This document shows positions 1 through 10,755 of a stretch of DNA of 64,000 nucleotides, one piece after another (position 1 is the stretch's first letter; the number at the start of each line of letters is the position of its first letter). Origin of the DNA: Saprospiraceae bacterium (lineage in GTDB: Bacteria > Bacteroidota > Bacteroidia > Chitinophagales > Saprospiraceae); assembly GCA_016714895.1 (NCBI GenBank), contig JADKBV010000011.1, positions 434,001 to 498,000 on the forward strand, given 5' to 3'. Position numbers and translations under genes: made by a program. The notes beneath the pieces were generated by a model. The model saw only the letters and a program-made list of their open reading frames with translations. It did no database searches and was not told the origin of the DNA.

Positions 1-1
1 T

Positions 2-3000
2 ATCATAGACGGTACAGAAACCGGAATTGAAGATGTCATCGTGGATTTATATTATTTCAATCCAAATACGATGAATTATGTTCTGATTCAAAGTACCACA
101 ACAGATGCCAATGGTTTATATTTGTTTGATACATTAAACCAGGGGAATTATCTGGTAGCTTTGAATGCCAATAATTTTACCACAGGTCAGCCGTTTTCAA
201 ATTATGTAAGTAGTACGGGCAGTGGTCCAATTAATCTGACTTCAGGAACGTATGAAGACATTGCTAATCAAATCAACACAGGCAACAATGTTGACAGTGA
301 TGACAATGGCGTACTCAACGGACAAGGATTTTTGCCGGGAGCTATCGTAAGCAATGTGGTTACTTTGGGTGACGGTGAGCCGACAGGTGAAAATCCGGAT
401 AATGACACCTCAGGCGCATTAGATCAAAACAGCAACCTGACCATTGATTTTGGATTGGTGCCTATGCACAGTATCGGAAATCAGGTTTGGGTAGATATTA
501 ATAATAACGGAACTTATGATTCCGGTGAGGCTCCACTTCAGGGAGTAGAAGTAGTTCTTCATTATGTGGATCCGGTATCAGGAACATGTATCGTAATCGA
601 TACGCTGTATACAGACATAAACGGATATTATTTGTTTGACAGTCTGATCGCAGGACAATACATTGTAGAAGTTACAGCAGGCAATTTTGCTTCCGGACAA
701 CCTTTGGAAGGATTTGCCAGCAGTACAGGTAACGGCGCTATTGTAGGCAATGACAGCCTGATTGATCCTGAAAACGGTACAGACAGTGATGACAACGGAA
801 TTCTCAACGGCAATCCTATGTTTGTCGGTAGTGTGGTAAGTGATACCCTGACATTAGGTAACAACGAACCATTGAATGAAGATCCGGACAATGATACTTC
901 CGGAGCATTAGACAGCAACAGCAATCTGACTGTAGACTTCGGATTTATTCCGTTGATGAGCATCGGAAACCAGGTTTGGAATGACGCCAATAATGACGGA
1001 CTTATCAATGGTATGGAAGTTGGAATTGCTAATGTAGTAGTGAATTTACATTACGTAGATCCTGTGACAGGTGACTGTTCCATCATAGCTACAACCATGA
1101 CAGATATGAATGGTTTGTATTTGTTTGACAGCCTGATTCAGGGTCAGTATATAGTAGAAATTGTTGCAGCCAACTTTAATGCAGGCGGACCATTATCCGG
1201 TTTGTCAAGCAGTACCGGTGGTGGAATACTCGATACTACAACAGGTATTTACGAAGACGGAAGCAATCCTGTGGATCCGGACAACGGAGCTGACAGTGAT
1301 GACAATGGTTTGTTAAACGGCAATCCAATGTTTGTCGGTTCTGTTGTGAGTGATACACTGAATCTGGTTTGGAATGGTTCTCCTTTGAATGAAAATCCAA
1401 ACAATGACAACAGCGGAGCAACTGATGAAAACAGTGACCTTACCGTAGATTTCGGATTTTATACCATGTACAGCATCGGAAATCAGGTTTGGATAGACAA
1501 TAATTACAACGGAATCATCGACAATGGTGAGACAGGAATTTCAGGTGTTACCGTCGAACTTCATCAGGTAGATCCGATTACCGGAAATTGTATTCTGGTG
1601 ACTACAACCATCACAGGAGTCAACGGAGTCTATTTGTTTGACAGCCTGTTGATCGGCGAATACATAGTCGTCATACCTGGAAGTCAGATGATGCCGGGAG
1701 GACCATTGGAAGATTATTTGTCAAGTACAGGAACCTTCAACGCAGGTGGACCATATGAAACACCGGGAGTAGGAGCCAATACCAATATTGACAATGATGA
1801 CAATGGTACATTTAATACCAATCCGATGTTTTTCTTCGGAGTGGTAAGTGATACAATAAGATTAGGAGATGCACCGGAACCAACCGGTGAAAATCCAAAT
1901 AATGATACTAGCGGAGCATTAAATCAAAACAGCAATCTGACGATTGATTTCGGATTTATTCCTAAAGTTTTTGACCTTGCATTGCGAAAAGAAAAAGTAA
2001 GTCCTGCACAGGTGACCGCTTATGGTGATGTGGTAGAATTTGATATTACCATATTCAATCAAGGCAATCTGGATGCAGAAAATGTAGTCATTACGGATTA
2101 CATACCTGCCGGATTTACCTTACATCCATCCAGCACAGGTTGGTCAATGGTGGGACCAAATGCAGAATACACTATCACAAGCGTGATACCTTCAAATACA
2201 TCTACAGTGGTTAAAATCTTCCTTGAAGTACAAATGACCAATCAGGTAGGTGGATATATCAACTTTGCTGAAATATCAGAAGCAATGGATACTTTAGGTA
2301 ATTCCAGCAATCCTGCAGTATTTAGTCCTTACGGAACATTGGTTGATGTAGACAGTACACCGGATGATACCAATGGTAATGATGCCGGTGGCGAACCTGA
2401 AGGACCTTCTGATAATGCGGTTGCCGGAAACGGTTCAGGGCCAATCGGCAGCGGACCGGCCTCAGGTGACGAAGATGATCATGATCCTGCTTTAGTAGAA
2501 ATCATTGATATTGCTCTTCGCAAAACAGTAATGACCCCTGGCCCATATCAGTACAATCAGAATATTACTTACAATATTGAAGTGTTCAACCAAGGTAATG
2601 TAGACTTATACAATATTGAAGTGTCTGATTATATTCCTGCAGGATTGGTTTTTGATCAGGCTTTAAATCCGGACTGGACAGTCAGCGGAACACAAATCGT
2701 CAGAAATATAGCAGGACCATTGGCAGAACAATCTTCAACATCAGTTTCAGTGGTGTTGAGAACAAGAGCCATGGTTCCGGGAGCATCAGCAACGGCTGAC
2801 TCATGGACAAACGGAGCTGAGATTTCTTACATGGAAAATGAAGACGGAGATGACATCACCGGTGAAGACGTGGATTCAGATGGTGACGCAGATCCAAACA
2901 ATGATCCGACAGTAGATGATGAAATCAATGGTGATCCGAATGATCCGAATACACCAAATGATGAGGATGATGATGATATCGCATTTATCGAGATATTTGA

Positions 3001-6000
3001 CCTTGCATTGCGCAAAACATTGGTGACAACACCACCATACAGCTACAATTCGACACACACTTTCACTATTGAAGTATTTAATCAGGGTAATGTACCTGCG
3101 ACCAATATCGTAGTGAATGACTTTGTTCCGGTTGGATATGGATTTGTTGCTAATAATGGTTGGAATATTACCGGACCGGGAACCATCCAAAATACCATTG
3201 TTGGTCCTGTTATGCCTGGCGGAAGTGCAACATTGACCCTTCAATTGACCTTGCTTCAGTCAGACGGCGGCGAGAGAAACTGGATCAATTATGCAGAAAT
3301 TGCCTCAGGCAACGGACCAAACGGACCGGGCTTTGATGCCGACAGTTCGCCAAACAGTAATGGAGCAAATGAAAATGCAGTAGTTCCTGGTGGACCTGGT
3401 GATGACAATATTGAAAGCACAGGAGATGGAGATACAGGAAGTCAGGACGATCACGATCCTGCAGGACCATCCATCTTTGACCTTGCCTTGACAAAAGTAG
3501 CAACAACGGCAGCGCCGAGCTACAGTTACGGTCAGGTCGTTACCTACGAAATTGAAGTTTTCAACCAAGGTAATGTAGCAGCAGGAAGCATACAAGTTTC
3601 TGATTATATCCCTTGTGGTTTGGTCTTTGAACCGGGATTACCGAATAATGCACTTTGGAATCTGGTGGCACCAAACAGAGCTGCCATGGATATGAATATA
3701 ATTCTGGCTCCGGGAGCAAGCACTACAGTATTTCTTGATCTGAGAGTACAGGAATGTTATACAGATCCGGAAACAGCCTGGACAAATTACGCTGAGATTA
3801 CCTTGGCGACAGATGTCACCACAGGGAATCAGGGTCAGGATATAGACAGTGATCCGGATGCTACAAACGGTAATGATCCGGGAGGAGAGCCTGATTTTAA
3901 TGGTGTGCCAAGCGGTACAGACAATACCATCAATAATGAAAACGGTGACGAAGATGATCACGATCCGCATCAGATTCAGGTATTTGACCTTGCTTTACAA
4001 AAAGTGGTTGATTTCAGAGGACCGTATATGATCGGAGAAACAGCGACATTCAGAATCACAGTATACAATCAGGGCAATGTTCCTGCTGAAAATATCGTAG
4101 TCAATGATTACATCAGAAGCGGATTTACCTTCCCTGCCAATCCGGGATGGACGATGGTGACAGCACCTACTCCAGCGGCAGATGGCTTACTCCAATATAC
4201 CATCGGGGGACCATTATTCCCTGGCGCTTCACAAGAGATTGTTCTACAGCTTGTCATAGCTTTGGATGCAAATCCTGCCGAAGCAGATTGGTTTAATTAT
4301 GCAGAGATCAACAGTTCACAGGATGATCAGGGCAATAACAGAAATGATGATGCAGACAGCTCACCAAATTCTGATACACCTTATGAAAATGAGGTATTGC
4401 CTGACGGACCTTGGGATAACGTCATCGATGGTGGCGGACCATTGGTCAATGAAGACGAAGATGATCACGATCCTGAAAAAGTAATCGTAGTCGGCGGACT
4501 CGGAGATACAGTTTGGAAAGACCTTAATGGTAATGGTATTCAGGATGTTGGAGAGCCGGGCGTGAGAAACGTAATTGTCAGACTGCAGGATTGTAATGGC
4601 AATAACCTTCGTACTACTTTAACAGATGCCAGCGGATTTTATTTCTTTGATAATCTGATTCCGGGCAACTATAATGTCAGATTTGATATTACAGGTCTTG
4701 AGCCGGGTTGTCAGTTTACGCTACAGGATCAGGGCAGCGATGATGAATTGGACAGTGATGTCAATCTTCAGGGAATTGCTCCATGTACCTACATCACAGG
4801 CGGTGAGTACGACAGTACATTTGATGCCGGATTGTTGATCCTGGCTGAGTTGGGAGACTTTGTTTGGCATGACCTGAACGGTAATGGTATTCAGAATATC
4901 GGCGAACCTGGATTGCCAGGAGTAGTAGTTAATTTGTACAGTGCAGACGGAACTCTTTATGGAACAACAATAACGGATGCAAACGGATATTACATTTTTG
5001 AGGACTTGTATCCTGGCGATTATTATGTAGGATTTGTAGGACCAAACGGTTTTGAACTGACAATTCCTAATGTCGGAGCGGATATATCTGATAGTGATGT
5101 AGACGGAAGTAACGGGGTAGGTACAACAGCTACCACAACGTTGGTATCAGGAGAAAGTGACATGACATGGGATGCAGGATTTTATACATGTATTCCGGTA
5201 GGAGAAATGGTTTGGTATGATTTCAATAAAAATGATATCAGAGATAATTTTGAAAATGGTATCAACGGACTTGAAGTCAATATATTCAGAAGAGTAGGTT
5301 CAGTATGGCAACTATTCGGTAGTACCTATACAGGTCACAAACCGGGTACTCCATCTGATGACGGATATTGGAAATTCTGTGTACCACCGGGCACATATTA
5401 TGTCAATGTTGACATGCCGGCTCTTGGCTTGGTCAGAGTAAGACCGAATGTCGGAGGAGATCCAAACAGAGACAGTGATTTGACGAATGCCAACGGACCA
5501 ATGACAACGGGTAGTTTTACGGTATTGAGCGGACAGATGAAGTGCGATATCGGAATAGGATTCTATCCGATGGCAGTGACCGGAAATTCGGTTTGGATCG
5601 ATCAAAACAGCAATGGTATTCAGGACTTCAACGAATCGAAAGTGGAGGGAGTTGTAGTCGAGGCCAGGAATGTGTACACAAATGAAATTGTAAGAAGCGC
5701 AGTAACAGACCATAACGGAGATTACGAGATGGATTATCTGGAAAGTGGAGCGGTTTACTTTAAGTTTAATCTGCCTTCAGAGTACAATAATTTTGCACCT
5801 ACAGCACCGAATGCAGGAAACGACAGCGAAGACAGTGATGTGGACGGATCATTCGGACCTCGTACGACCAGAATGTTTATGATGGAACCGGCGATGACCA
5901 ATATGGACATAGACTTTGGTATCCTTCAGGGTGTATTGCCGGTAGATTGGTTGTTTGTAAGAGCTGTTAAAGAAGATGCTCAACATACGATTTCATGGGC

Positions 6001-6499
6001 AACGGCCAGAGAGGTGAATACATCACATTACATTGTCGAAAGAAGACGACAAGGCGAGTCAGACTTTGTTGCATTGCCGGGTAGCGTAGCCGCCAAAGGA
6101 TATTCGACCAAACGTGAAGATTATGTTTTTGCTGACAAAGACATAACACAAACGGGATTATATACTTACAGGGTCAAACAAATGGACCTTGATGGTAAAT
6201 ACATGTACAGCAATGAAGTCACTGTCACTCAGCAGGCAGAAAATCAGATTGATTTATATCCAAACCCTGCTAAAAACAGCAGCAATCTGACCATTGAACT
6301 TGCTGAAGACAGCAAAGTGAGTGTAGTAATCCTGGATGATGCCGGCGCATTGGTAAGAAAAGTGATGACCTCAGTAGAACTCGAAAGAGGAAGTCACCAG
6401 ACACCAATCGGACTGGAAGGATTGCCATCAGGAATGTATACAGTACAAATTGATGTCAACGGTAAACAAATCCAGAAAAAATTGGTTATTATAGATTAA
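2..6499 (+). CDS. Giant SdrD/DUF11 modular surface protein with T9SS sorting domain (5' end outside window)
   Basis: The frame is open from the first bases, so the N-terminus lies upstream; about 2165 residues are visible. In order: four SdrD B-like (Cna-B fold) repeats (about residues 1-650), each starting IGNQVW.D.N.NG and carrying acidic DSDDNG and NDTSGA motifs that resemble calcium-binding loops. Next come five DUF11-type repeats (about 655-1495), each opening with FDLALRK or IDIALRK and containing FNQGN. Four more SdrD B-like repeats follow (about 1500-1970, e.g. LGDTVWKDLNGNGIQD), then a fibronectin-like segment (TISWATAREVNTSHY) and a T9SS type A sorting domain (DLYPNPAKNSS ... KKLVIID). 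By family knowledge it is exported by the type IX system and surface-attached or released; adhesion or matrix function is inferred. A shorter paralogue at 24838-27033 shares the last repeats and tail. A strong terminator follows. Confidence 0.9.
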   Translation: MIDGTETGIEDVIVDLYYFNPNTMNYVLIQSTTTDANGLYLFDTLNQGNYLVALNANNFTTGQPFSNYVSSTGSGPINLTSGTYEDIANQINTGNNVDSDDNGVLNGQGFLPGAIVSNVVTLGDGEPTGENPDNDTSGALDQNSNLTIDFGLVPMHSIGNQVWVDINNNGTYDSGEAPLQGVEVVLHYVDPVSGTCIVIDTLYTDINGYYLFDSLIAGQYIVEVTAGNFASGQPLEGFASSTGNGAIVGNDSLIDPENGTDSDDNGILNGNPMFVGSVVSDTLTLGNNEPLNEDPDNDTSGALDSNSNLTVDFGFIPLMSIGNQVWNDANNDGLINGMEVGIANVVVNLHYVDPVTGDCSIIATTMTDMNGLYLFDSLIQGQYIVEIVAANFNAGGPLSGLSSSTGGGILDTTTGIYEDGSNPVDPDNGADSDDNGLLNGNPMFVGSVVSDTLNLVWNGSPLNENPNNDNSGATDENSDLTVDFGFYTMYSIGNQVWIDNNYNGIIDNGETGISGVTVELHQVDPITGNCILVTTTITGVNGVYLFDSLLIGEYIVVIPGSQMMPGGPLEDYLSSTGTFNAGGPYETPGVGANTNIDNDDNGTFNTNPMFFFGVVSDTIRLGDAPEPTGENPNNDTSGALNQNSNLTIDFGFIPKVFDLALRKEKVSPAQVTAYGDVVEFDITIFNQGNLDAENVVITDYIPAGFTLHPSSTGWSMVGPNAEYTITSVIPSNTSTVVKIFLEVQMTNQVGGYINFAEISEAMDTLGNSSNPAVFSPYGTLVDVDSTPDDTNGNDAGGEPEGPSDNAVAGNGSGPIGSGPASGDEDDHDPALVEIIDIALRKTVMTPGPYQYNQNITYNIEVFNQGNVDLYNIEVSDYIPAGLVFDQALNPDWTVSGTQIVRNIAGPLAEQSSTSVSVVLRTRAMVPGASATADSWTNGAEISYMENEDGDDITGEDVDSDGDADPNNDPTVDDEINGDPNDPNTPNDEDDDDIAFIEIFDLALRKTLVTTPPYSYNSTHTFTIEVFNQGNVPATNIVVNDFVPVGYGFVANNGWNITGPGTIQNTIVGPVMPGGSATLTLQLTLLQSDGGERNWINYAEIASGNGPNGPGFDADSSPNSNGANENAVVPGGPGDDNIESTGDGDTGSQDDHDPAGPSIFDLALTKVATTAAPSYSYGQVVTYEIEVFNQGNVAAGSIQVSDYIPCGLVFEPGLPNNALWNLVAPNRAAMDMNIILAPGASTTVFLDLRVQECYTDPETAWTNYAEITLATDVTTGNQGQDIDSDPDATNGNDPGGEPDFNGVPSGTDNTINNENGDEDDHDPHQIQVFDLALQKVVDFRGPYMIGETATFRITVYNQGNVPAENIVVNDYIRSGFTFPANPGWTMVTAPTPAADGLLQYTIGGPLFPGASQEIVLQLVIALDANPAEADWFNYAEINSSQDDQGNNRNDDADSSPNSDTPYENEVLPDGPWDNVIDGGGPLVNEDEDDHDPEKVIVVGGLGDTVWKDLNGNGIQDVGEPGVRNVIVRLQDCNGNNLRTTLTDASGFYFFDNLIPGNYNVRFDITGLEPGCQFTLQDQGSDDELDSDVNLQGIAPCTYITGGEYDSTFDAGLLILAELGDFVWHDLNGNGIQNIGEPGLPGVVVNLYSADGTLYGTTITDANGYYIFEDLYPGDYYVGFVGPNGFELTIPNVGADISDSDVDGSNGVGTTATTTLVSGESDMTWDAGFYTCIPVGEMVWYDFNKNDIRDNFENGINGLEVNIFRRVGSVWQLFGSTYTGHKPGTPSDDGYWKFCVPPGTYYVNVDMPALGLVRVRPNVGGDPNRDSDLTNANGPMTTGSFTVLSGQMKCDIGIGFYPMAVTGNSVWIDQNSNGIQDFNESKVEGVVVEARNVYTNEIVRSAVTDHNGDYEMDYLESGAVYFKFNLPSEYNNFAPTAPNAGNDSEDSDVDGSFGPRTTRMFMMEPAMTNMDIDFGILQGVLPVDWLFVRAVKEDAQHTISWATAREVNTSHYIVERRRQGESDFVALPGSVAAKGYSTKREDYVFADKDITQTGLYTYRVKQMDLDGKYMYSNEVTVTQQAENQIDLYPNPAKNSSNLTIELAEDSKVSVVILDDAGALVRKVMTSVELERGSHQTPIGLEGLPSGMYTVQIDVNGKQIQKKLVIID

Positions 6500-6577
6500 T
6501 GAAATAAGTAATATATAATAAAGAATCAGCATTCTCGAATTTTTAGGTTATAAAAGCTATAATCAAAAAAAATTCTC

Positions 6578-6612
6578 AAAGCACGGGGCGTCGGAACCCC
6601 GTGCTTTTTTTA
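6578..6612 (+). terminator. Rho-independent terminator of the SdrD-like gene
   Basis: An 11-bp perfect stem (AAAGCACGGGG / CCCCGTGCTTT) with an 8-nt loop is followed by a T-run. It lies about 80 bases after the stop codon of the surface protein. Confidence 0.85.
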
Positions 6613-6770
6613 TTTATATAAGGTGATATTTTTATGAAAAGGATAAATAAAGCATCTGATACCCGATACTCCAAATACAGCAGTTAAAACCTAAAGCCTA
6701 AGCAAAAAAAGACCCTCCATGTTATTCACACAGAAGGTCTTTGTAATGAAAAATATTTCTAAAACTACAA

Positions 6771-7585
6771 TCAGAATGTAGACAAGTCGATATTGTCGAT
6801 GGTATCCGCCGGGGGTGCCGTGGTGCCTGAAGAGGTGTTATTGTCTACAGATGGTGTCGGCTTTTGTTTGTCCCTTCCTTTTCTGCCTTTGCGTTTTGCG
6901 GCAGGAGCATTGGCAAAAGCGATGATACCGTTCAGTGCGTCAATCAACTGAATATATACCTGTTTGTCAGCGGAAACTCTGGAAAAGGCATAGATGTCTT
7001 CTTTCAACTCTTCAAAAGCGGCCTTAACGTCGGCCAACATTTTGGCGGAAACAGCTTTGGGCAGATTGCTTTGTGCTTTGGTCAGGGACATTTTTCAAAT
7101 GTTTCCTGTTTGGTTCTCAGGTTTTCTACCCATGTTTCAGCACCTAAAAACGTGATGGCAGTTTTGACCTCGACGTCTTTACTCCATTCACCCAACATTT
7201 TTGTAAAAACTGCTGATTTGTGAGGTAATGAAAGTTTGGTAATATTGTTACAATATTTATTGTAACTATTCAGCAATACATTAGCCTGGTCGCTGCGACC
7301 GGGTTCAGTGCGGAATGTTTCAGACTCTACATACTTTTTGAGTCCTCTGGCAGCCAATAATCGTTCGTCATCAAAGGGACTTAATTTTGCGATTAAAGTA
7401 TCCCCTTTGCTCTCCATAAATGCGTCATTCAGAATATTGACAGTGCGCTCGAGTTCATCGACTCTGGGTGCCAACATCAATGAATCCAGGTCCATACCTT
7501 TTAAATAGGTAATTACGTCGAAAGGAAGTTGAAGGTTTTCTCCGATTCGGAAGTTAGAAAATTTGGGTTTCAAAATTTTAGACAT
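6771..7585 (-). CDS. DUF6261-like protein, split by an apparent -1 frameshift
   Basis: Two overlapping minus-strand frames appear to be one gene. The first (7585 to 7082) encodes 167 residues beginning MSKILKPKFSNFRIGEN and ending ENLRTKQETFEKCP. The second (7091 to 6771) encodes 106 residues beginning MSLTKAQSNLP and ending in a low-complexity Lys/Pro/Thr tail. The junction is GAAAAATGTCCCTGA: one extra A would fuse the frames, giving a helical protein of about 270 residues. Its layout (short N-terminal segment, helical body, Lys-rich end) resembles the Bacteroidota DUF6261 family as I remember it; the family call is moderate. Function unknown. The 10-base overlap would also suit two translationally coupled genes, but the second frame has no obvious independent fold. 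Confidence 0.5.
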
Positions 7586-7917
7586 GATAAATAATTTTTA
7601 AAGATTAAACAATAAATTTAAATTAGAAAATAGGTTACATTTTTTTCCTCTTTTTGAACGCTGCAGTCATTCCCGGGAGGAATATTTCCGAAAAAAAAAC
7701 ATCACAAAAAAGTCGTTTAAAAGATGTTTTATTTCCGGTCATTTATCTGATGTTTTTACCGTTGTAAAATTTTCAAATAAATTACGTTACAAAGATATAG
7801 GCATTTTTTCCAAAAAAAAAGAGAAATTTTCAAGAAAGAGTTGCGACTTTAGCAACTTTTTGCCAAAAAGTTTACTAATAACGATACCGAGATGCGGAAT
7901 CCGCAACTTTTTTCGAA

Positions 7918-7942
7918 AAAAGTTGCTATATTAGCAACTTTT
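7918..7942. repeat. A/T-rich hairpin AAAAGTTGCTA / TAGCAACTTTT
   Basis: A perfect 11-bp stem with a 3-nt loop. A related imperfect arm pair (GAGTTGCGACTTTAGCAACTTTTT) lies about 80 bases upstream. It may terminate transcription in either direction, but there is no gene immediately next to it. Confidence 0.5.
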
Positions 7943-8150
7943 ATATATGTTAATTCTCTATGTATCGTAAAATTGTGACCTTATTTTTGGATTTTTGAAT
8001 CAACTTTTGGAGGGGCAAAAAGAGCCGTTTTACTTCCGAAAGGAAAAATGGTAAAAAAGACAGTCAACTTTGACCTTTTTATCTTTTGTCTACGACTAAC
8101 AAAATCACTTTTCAAAAAGATTTTGGTTGATCCCGGGTCTTTGGAACGAA

Positions 8151-8213
8151 AAGGAGGAGTCTTTTATGAAAAAGGTATGGCATGAGCTGTCTCTCTGATA
8201 TCAGATAGACAGC
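8151..8213 (+). other. Mini-ORF (10 codons) with SD-like sequence and overlapping 28-bp palindrome
   Basis: AAGGAGGAG at 8151-8159 is followed seven bases later by ATG (8166) encoding MKKVWHELSL and TGA at 8196-8198. The last codons overlap a near-perfect palindrome (8186-8213; arms GCTGTCT/AGACAGC around CTGATATCAG). The layout resembles a leader peptide with an attenuator hairpin, yet no structural gene follows and there is no T-run. Coding status is unproven. Confidence 0.25.
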
Positions 8214-8439
8214 CTATATGATGTAAGGTTAACCTCATCGGGTTTGATTAACTACCTATTTATGTTGTCGGAGCAAAACTTTTGCCGTTCTGTGAAAAGG
8301 TGTATACATATATAATATATACAGTATAAAAAATCAAAGCTTGATTTGTGATGAGATGAACCTGCGTGTGTCGGACAATCACCAACCTAAAACGGTTTAT
8401 GTCGTTATCCCTTTTTTATACCACCCACAGGTGGTTTGG

Positions 8440-9330
8440 TTTATATCATACCGATTATTTTTTGTCTTCCTCAGGCGGACTCCTATAAAACACCGGTTTA
8501 TTTTTGTTTTCCTCAGGCAGGCTACAAAAAACACCGATTTACTCCATTCCTTCTCAGGCGGACTGTCATAAATCACTGAATTATTCCTGCTATCCTGACG
8601 GAATGACCTTTCCTATGTTTGATTTTTTTTGATCGCGGCACGGAATGACCTTTCCGTCACGTGATATTAATTGACAACCTTACGGAATGACCTTTCCTTC
8701 ACGTGATTTTTGTTGTCTGCCTCACGGAATGACCTTTCCTTCATGTATTTTTTCGTGTCAACCTCATGCAGACAGCACTTAATCGGGTGTTTTTTCCATT
8801 CCGTCTGACGCAGACATGGACAAAACACTGATTTTTGTTGTCTGCTTAACAAAATCAACAATCCGTCAAAAGAGAATTGCTGTCTGCGTGACAAAATCAA
8901 CAATCCGTCACATGAGAATTGCTGCCTGTATCGTAAAATGAAGAATCCGTCAAGTGATTTTTGCTGTTTGCGTGACAAAATGAATAATCCGTCACATGAT
9001 ATATACTTTCTGCGTGAAGCAGACTACCAATTTTTATGTGATTTTTCCATTCCGCCTGGTGCGGACATCAAAAAACGCGTATTTTTTGTTGTCTGCTTGA
9101 CAAAATCAACAATCCGTCCTTTGAGAATTGCTGCCTGCGTGACAAAATGAAGAATCCGTCAAGTGATTTTTACTCTCTTCCTGACGCGGACAACTATTTT
9201 TCACGTAATAATTGAAGTCTGCCTGACGCGGACTACAATTTTTCGTGTGATATTTGAAGTCCTCCTGACGCGGACTACAATTTTTCATGTGATTTTTTGA
9301 TTCGTCCTGAGGCGGACTGTAATACATCTC
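8440..9330. repeat. Degenerate minisatellite with 42-bp period
   Basis: About twenty diverged units of about 42 bp. Three unit types recur: one with CACGGAATGACCTTTCC, one with GACAAAATCAACAATCCGTC, and one with GACGCGGACTACAATTTTTC. They share a second half resembling TCACRTGATnTTTGnTGnC and a CTGCCTGA-like junction. Because 42 is divisible by three, minus-strand frames show 14-residue repeats (e.g. PRQEDFKYHTKNCS, RRQQFSFDGLLILL), but stops and frame changes interrupt them. Not a CRISPR: no constant repeat alternates with unique spacers. Confidence 0.75.
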
Positions 9331-9550
9331 CTTTTTTTTGTGCACCATCTGGTGACGAACCAATGGCCCAATCTGTTTTTTTGATGGTCCTGTATGGTTC
9401 AAAAGATAAATGTTCAGATATATCAGAAAACGTGTACATTTGTACCTGACATGGCACCAAAACAAGGCAATCATGATCAAATATCATGTTCCCTGACGTT
9501 GTGTTAAAAAAACGTTTCAGATCCTTTTAAAAATTGAATCATTCGTCTTT

Positions 9551-10267
9551 ATGAAAAATCTTGTGATCACTCTTTTTATTTTTTTACCCATCAGTTTACT
9601 ATCACAGAATGTGGAGATCATCCAACAGGCAGATATAAAAAATCTTCCTGAGGCCAAAATATTTGCTTTTATTGAACCGACCACTGATACCAGCGATATA
9701 CGATATTTGGCCACGATGTCCGCCACTGCCAAAAACAAAAAGTCAGTGATAGAAAATCTGTATTTTGACATTCGAAAAGAAGCTACACAAATCGGGGCAA
9801 ATTGTTACAAAATCAGATCATTCGAACGAGGAGGTTCGCAAAATGAAGCCATCCTGATCCTGGATTGTTATGTGGCATCAGAATCAACCTTAAAAGAGAA
9901 CACCAAAAATCATGAAAATAATGTGGTTTTTATATTCGGTGGAGAACGTGAAGGAGAGCCATCCACTTCCTTTAAAATCAACGATGAAGAAATTGAATTA
10001 AGCTCCGGCACGTATTACAAAATCACTTTGAAACCGGAAGAAAAAATAAAAATCAGTAAAGGCAGCATTACAGGGGCTTCCATAACCCTTCGTTGGGAAA
10101 AAGATAAAAAGCCGGCATTTTACACACTCTCCGGTTTTGGCCTGGCACCGATGAACCAACAACCCATGAATGGCATCAGCTTCAATACAGCCAATATCAA
10201 CAAAATCCAAAACATAAGCCTTGGTTTGTTATTGACCAAATTACTGAAACAGGCGAATGAAGGATAA
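9551..10267 (+). CDS. Secreted protein of unknown function
   Basis: 238 residues. An N-terminal signal peptide is visible (MKNLVITLFIFLPISLLSQ), so the product is predicted to be exported. Residues 20-110 look like a small alpha/beta domain with the segment KEATQIGANCYKIRSF and a strand ILILDCYV. That spacing recalls heavy-metal-binding or RcsF-like domains, but I cannot assign a family. Residues 125-215 are beta-rich (GTYYKITLKPEEKIKISKG). There is no lipobox and no T9SS tail. It stands alone between the minisatellite and the restriction-modification operon. Confidence 0.7.
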   Translation: MKNLVITLFIFLPISLLSQNVEIIQQADIKNLPEAKIFAFIEPTTDTSDIRYLATMSATAKNKKSVIENLYFDIRKEATQIGANCYKIRSFERGGSQNEAILILDCYVASESTLKENTKNHENNVVFIFGGEREGEPSTSFKINDEEIELSSGTYYKITLKPEEKIKISKGSITGASITLRWEKDKKPAFYTLSGFGLAPMNQQPMNGISFNTANINKIQNISLGLLLTKLLKQANEG

Positions 10268-10755
10268 AGGTGAAACAGGTTGTTGAGTTGTTTTGATGGT
10301 AAATAGTTGTGCTCCTGTATAGTCTGATGTGTAGCACGTTCGTCGACCACCTGATGACAGAAAAATCGGGATGTTTGTATGGTGATGAAGTTCTGTTTTA
10401 AAAATATTGGGGTGGGATGGTGTGACTAATAAACTATAAAATCAAACATTTTTCCAAATGCCAAAAGTTTCTTTCCAATACAATACTCAATACACGGGAC
10501 ACAAATTATCAAAAAAGTACCTTAAAATGAGGATGTTTTTACGAAAATGTATATTTTTGAGGCAGGGAATATTAATGTTAGTAGTGATTTCTTAACTGTG
10601 GATGGTACAAGAGTCACAGTTGGTTTTTTCAAAACCTATTGTTAACATTGAAAAAATTAAAAAAGGAGGAAGTAAGCATTTTTTCACAAACAACTAAAAA
10701 TATCCGTTTTGTGATTAATTTTGCCAAAGCTCGCTAAAAAATATGGAGGCTGAAA
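10268..10755. other. Intergenic region upstream of the type I restriction operon
   Basis: About 490 bases with no open frame of note and no repeat that I can match elsewhere in the window. It probably contains the hsdR promoter, but I see no clear TAnnTTTG box. Confidence 0.5.

Larger units (their letters stand above)
7586..9550. other. Gene-poor 2-kb intergenic region
   Basis: I see no convincing protein gene of normal size. It holds A/T-rich hairpins (7918-7942), a 10-codon mini-ORF with a Shine-Dalgarno-like sequence next to a 28-bp palindrome (8151-8213), and a degenerate 42-bp-period tandem array (about 8440-9330). Open frames within the array arise because 42 is a multiple of three. 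Confidence 0.6.

Noticed and set aside
8440..9330. Possible CRISPR array in the 42-bp repeats
   Set aside because: No constant repeat alternates with unique spacers; whole 42-bp units are related to one another, units have three types and there are no cas genes.
8667..9480. Open frames on both strands in the minisatellite (about 70-124 codons)
   Set aside because: They follow from a repeat length divisible by three; there is no stable start, signal or conserved fold, and frames change along the array.
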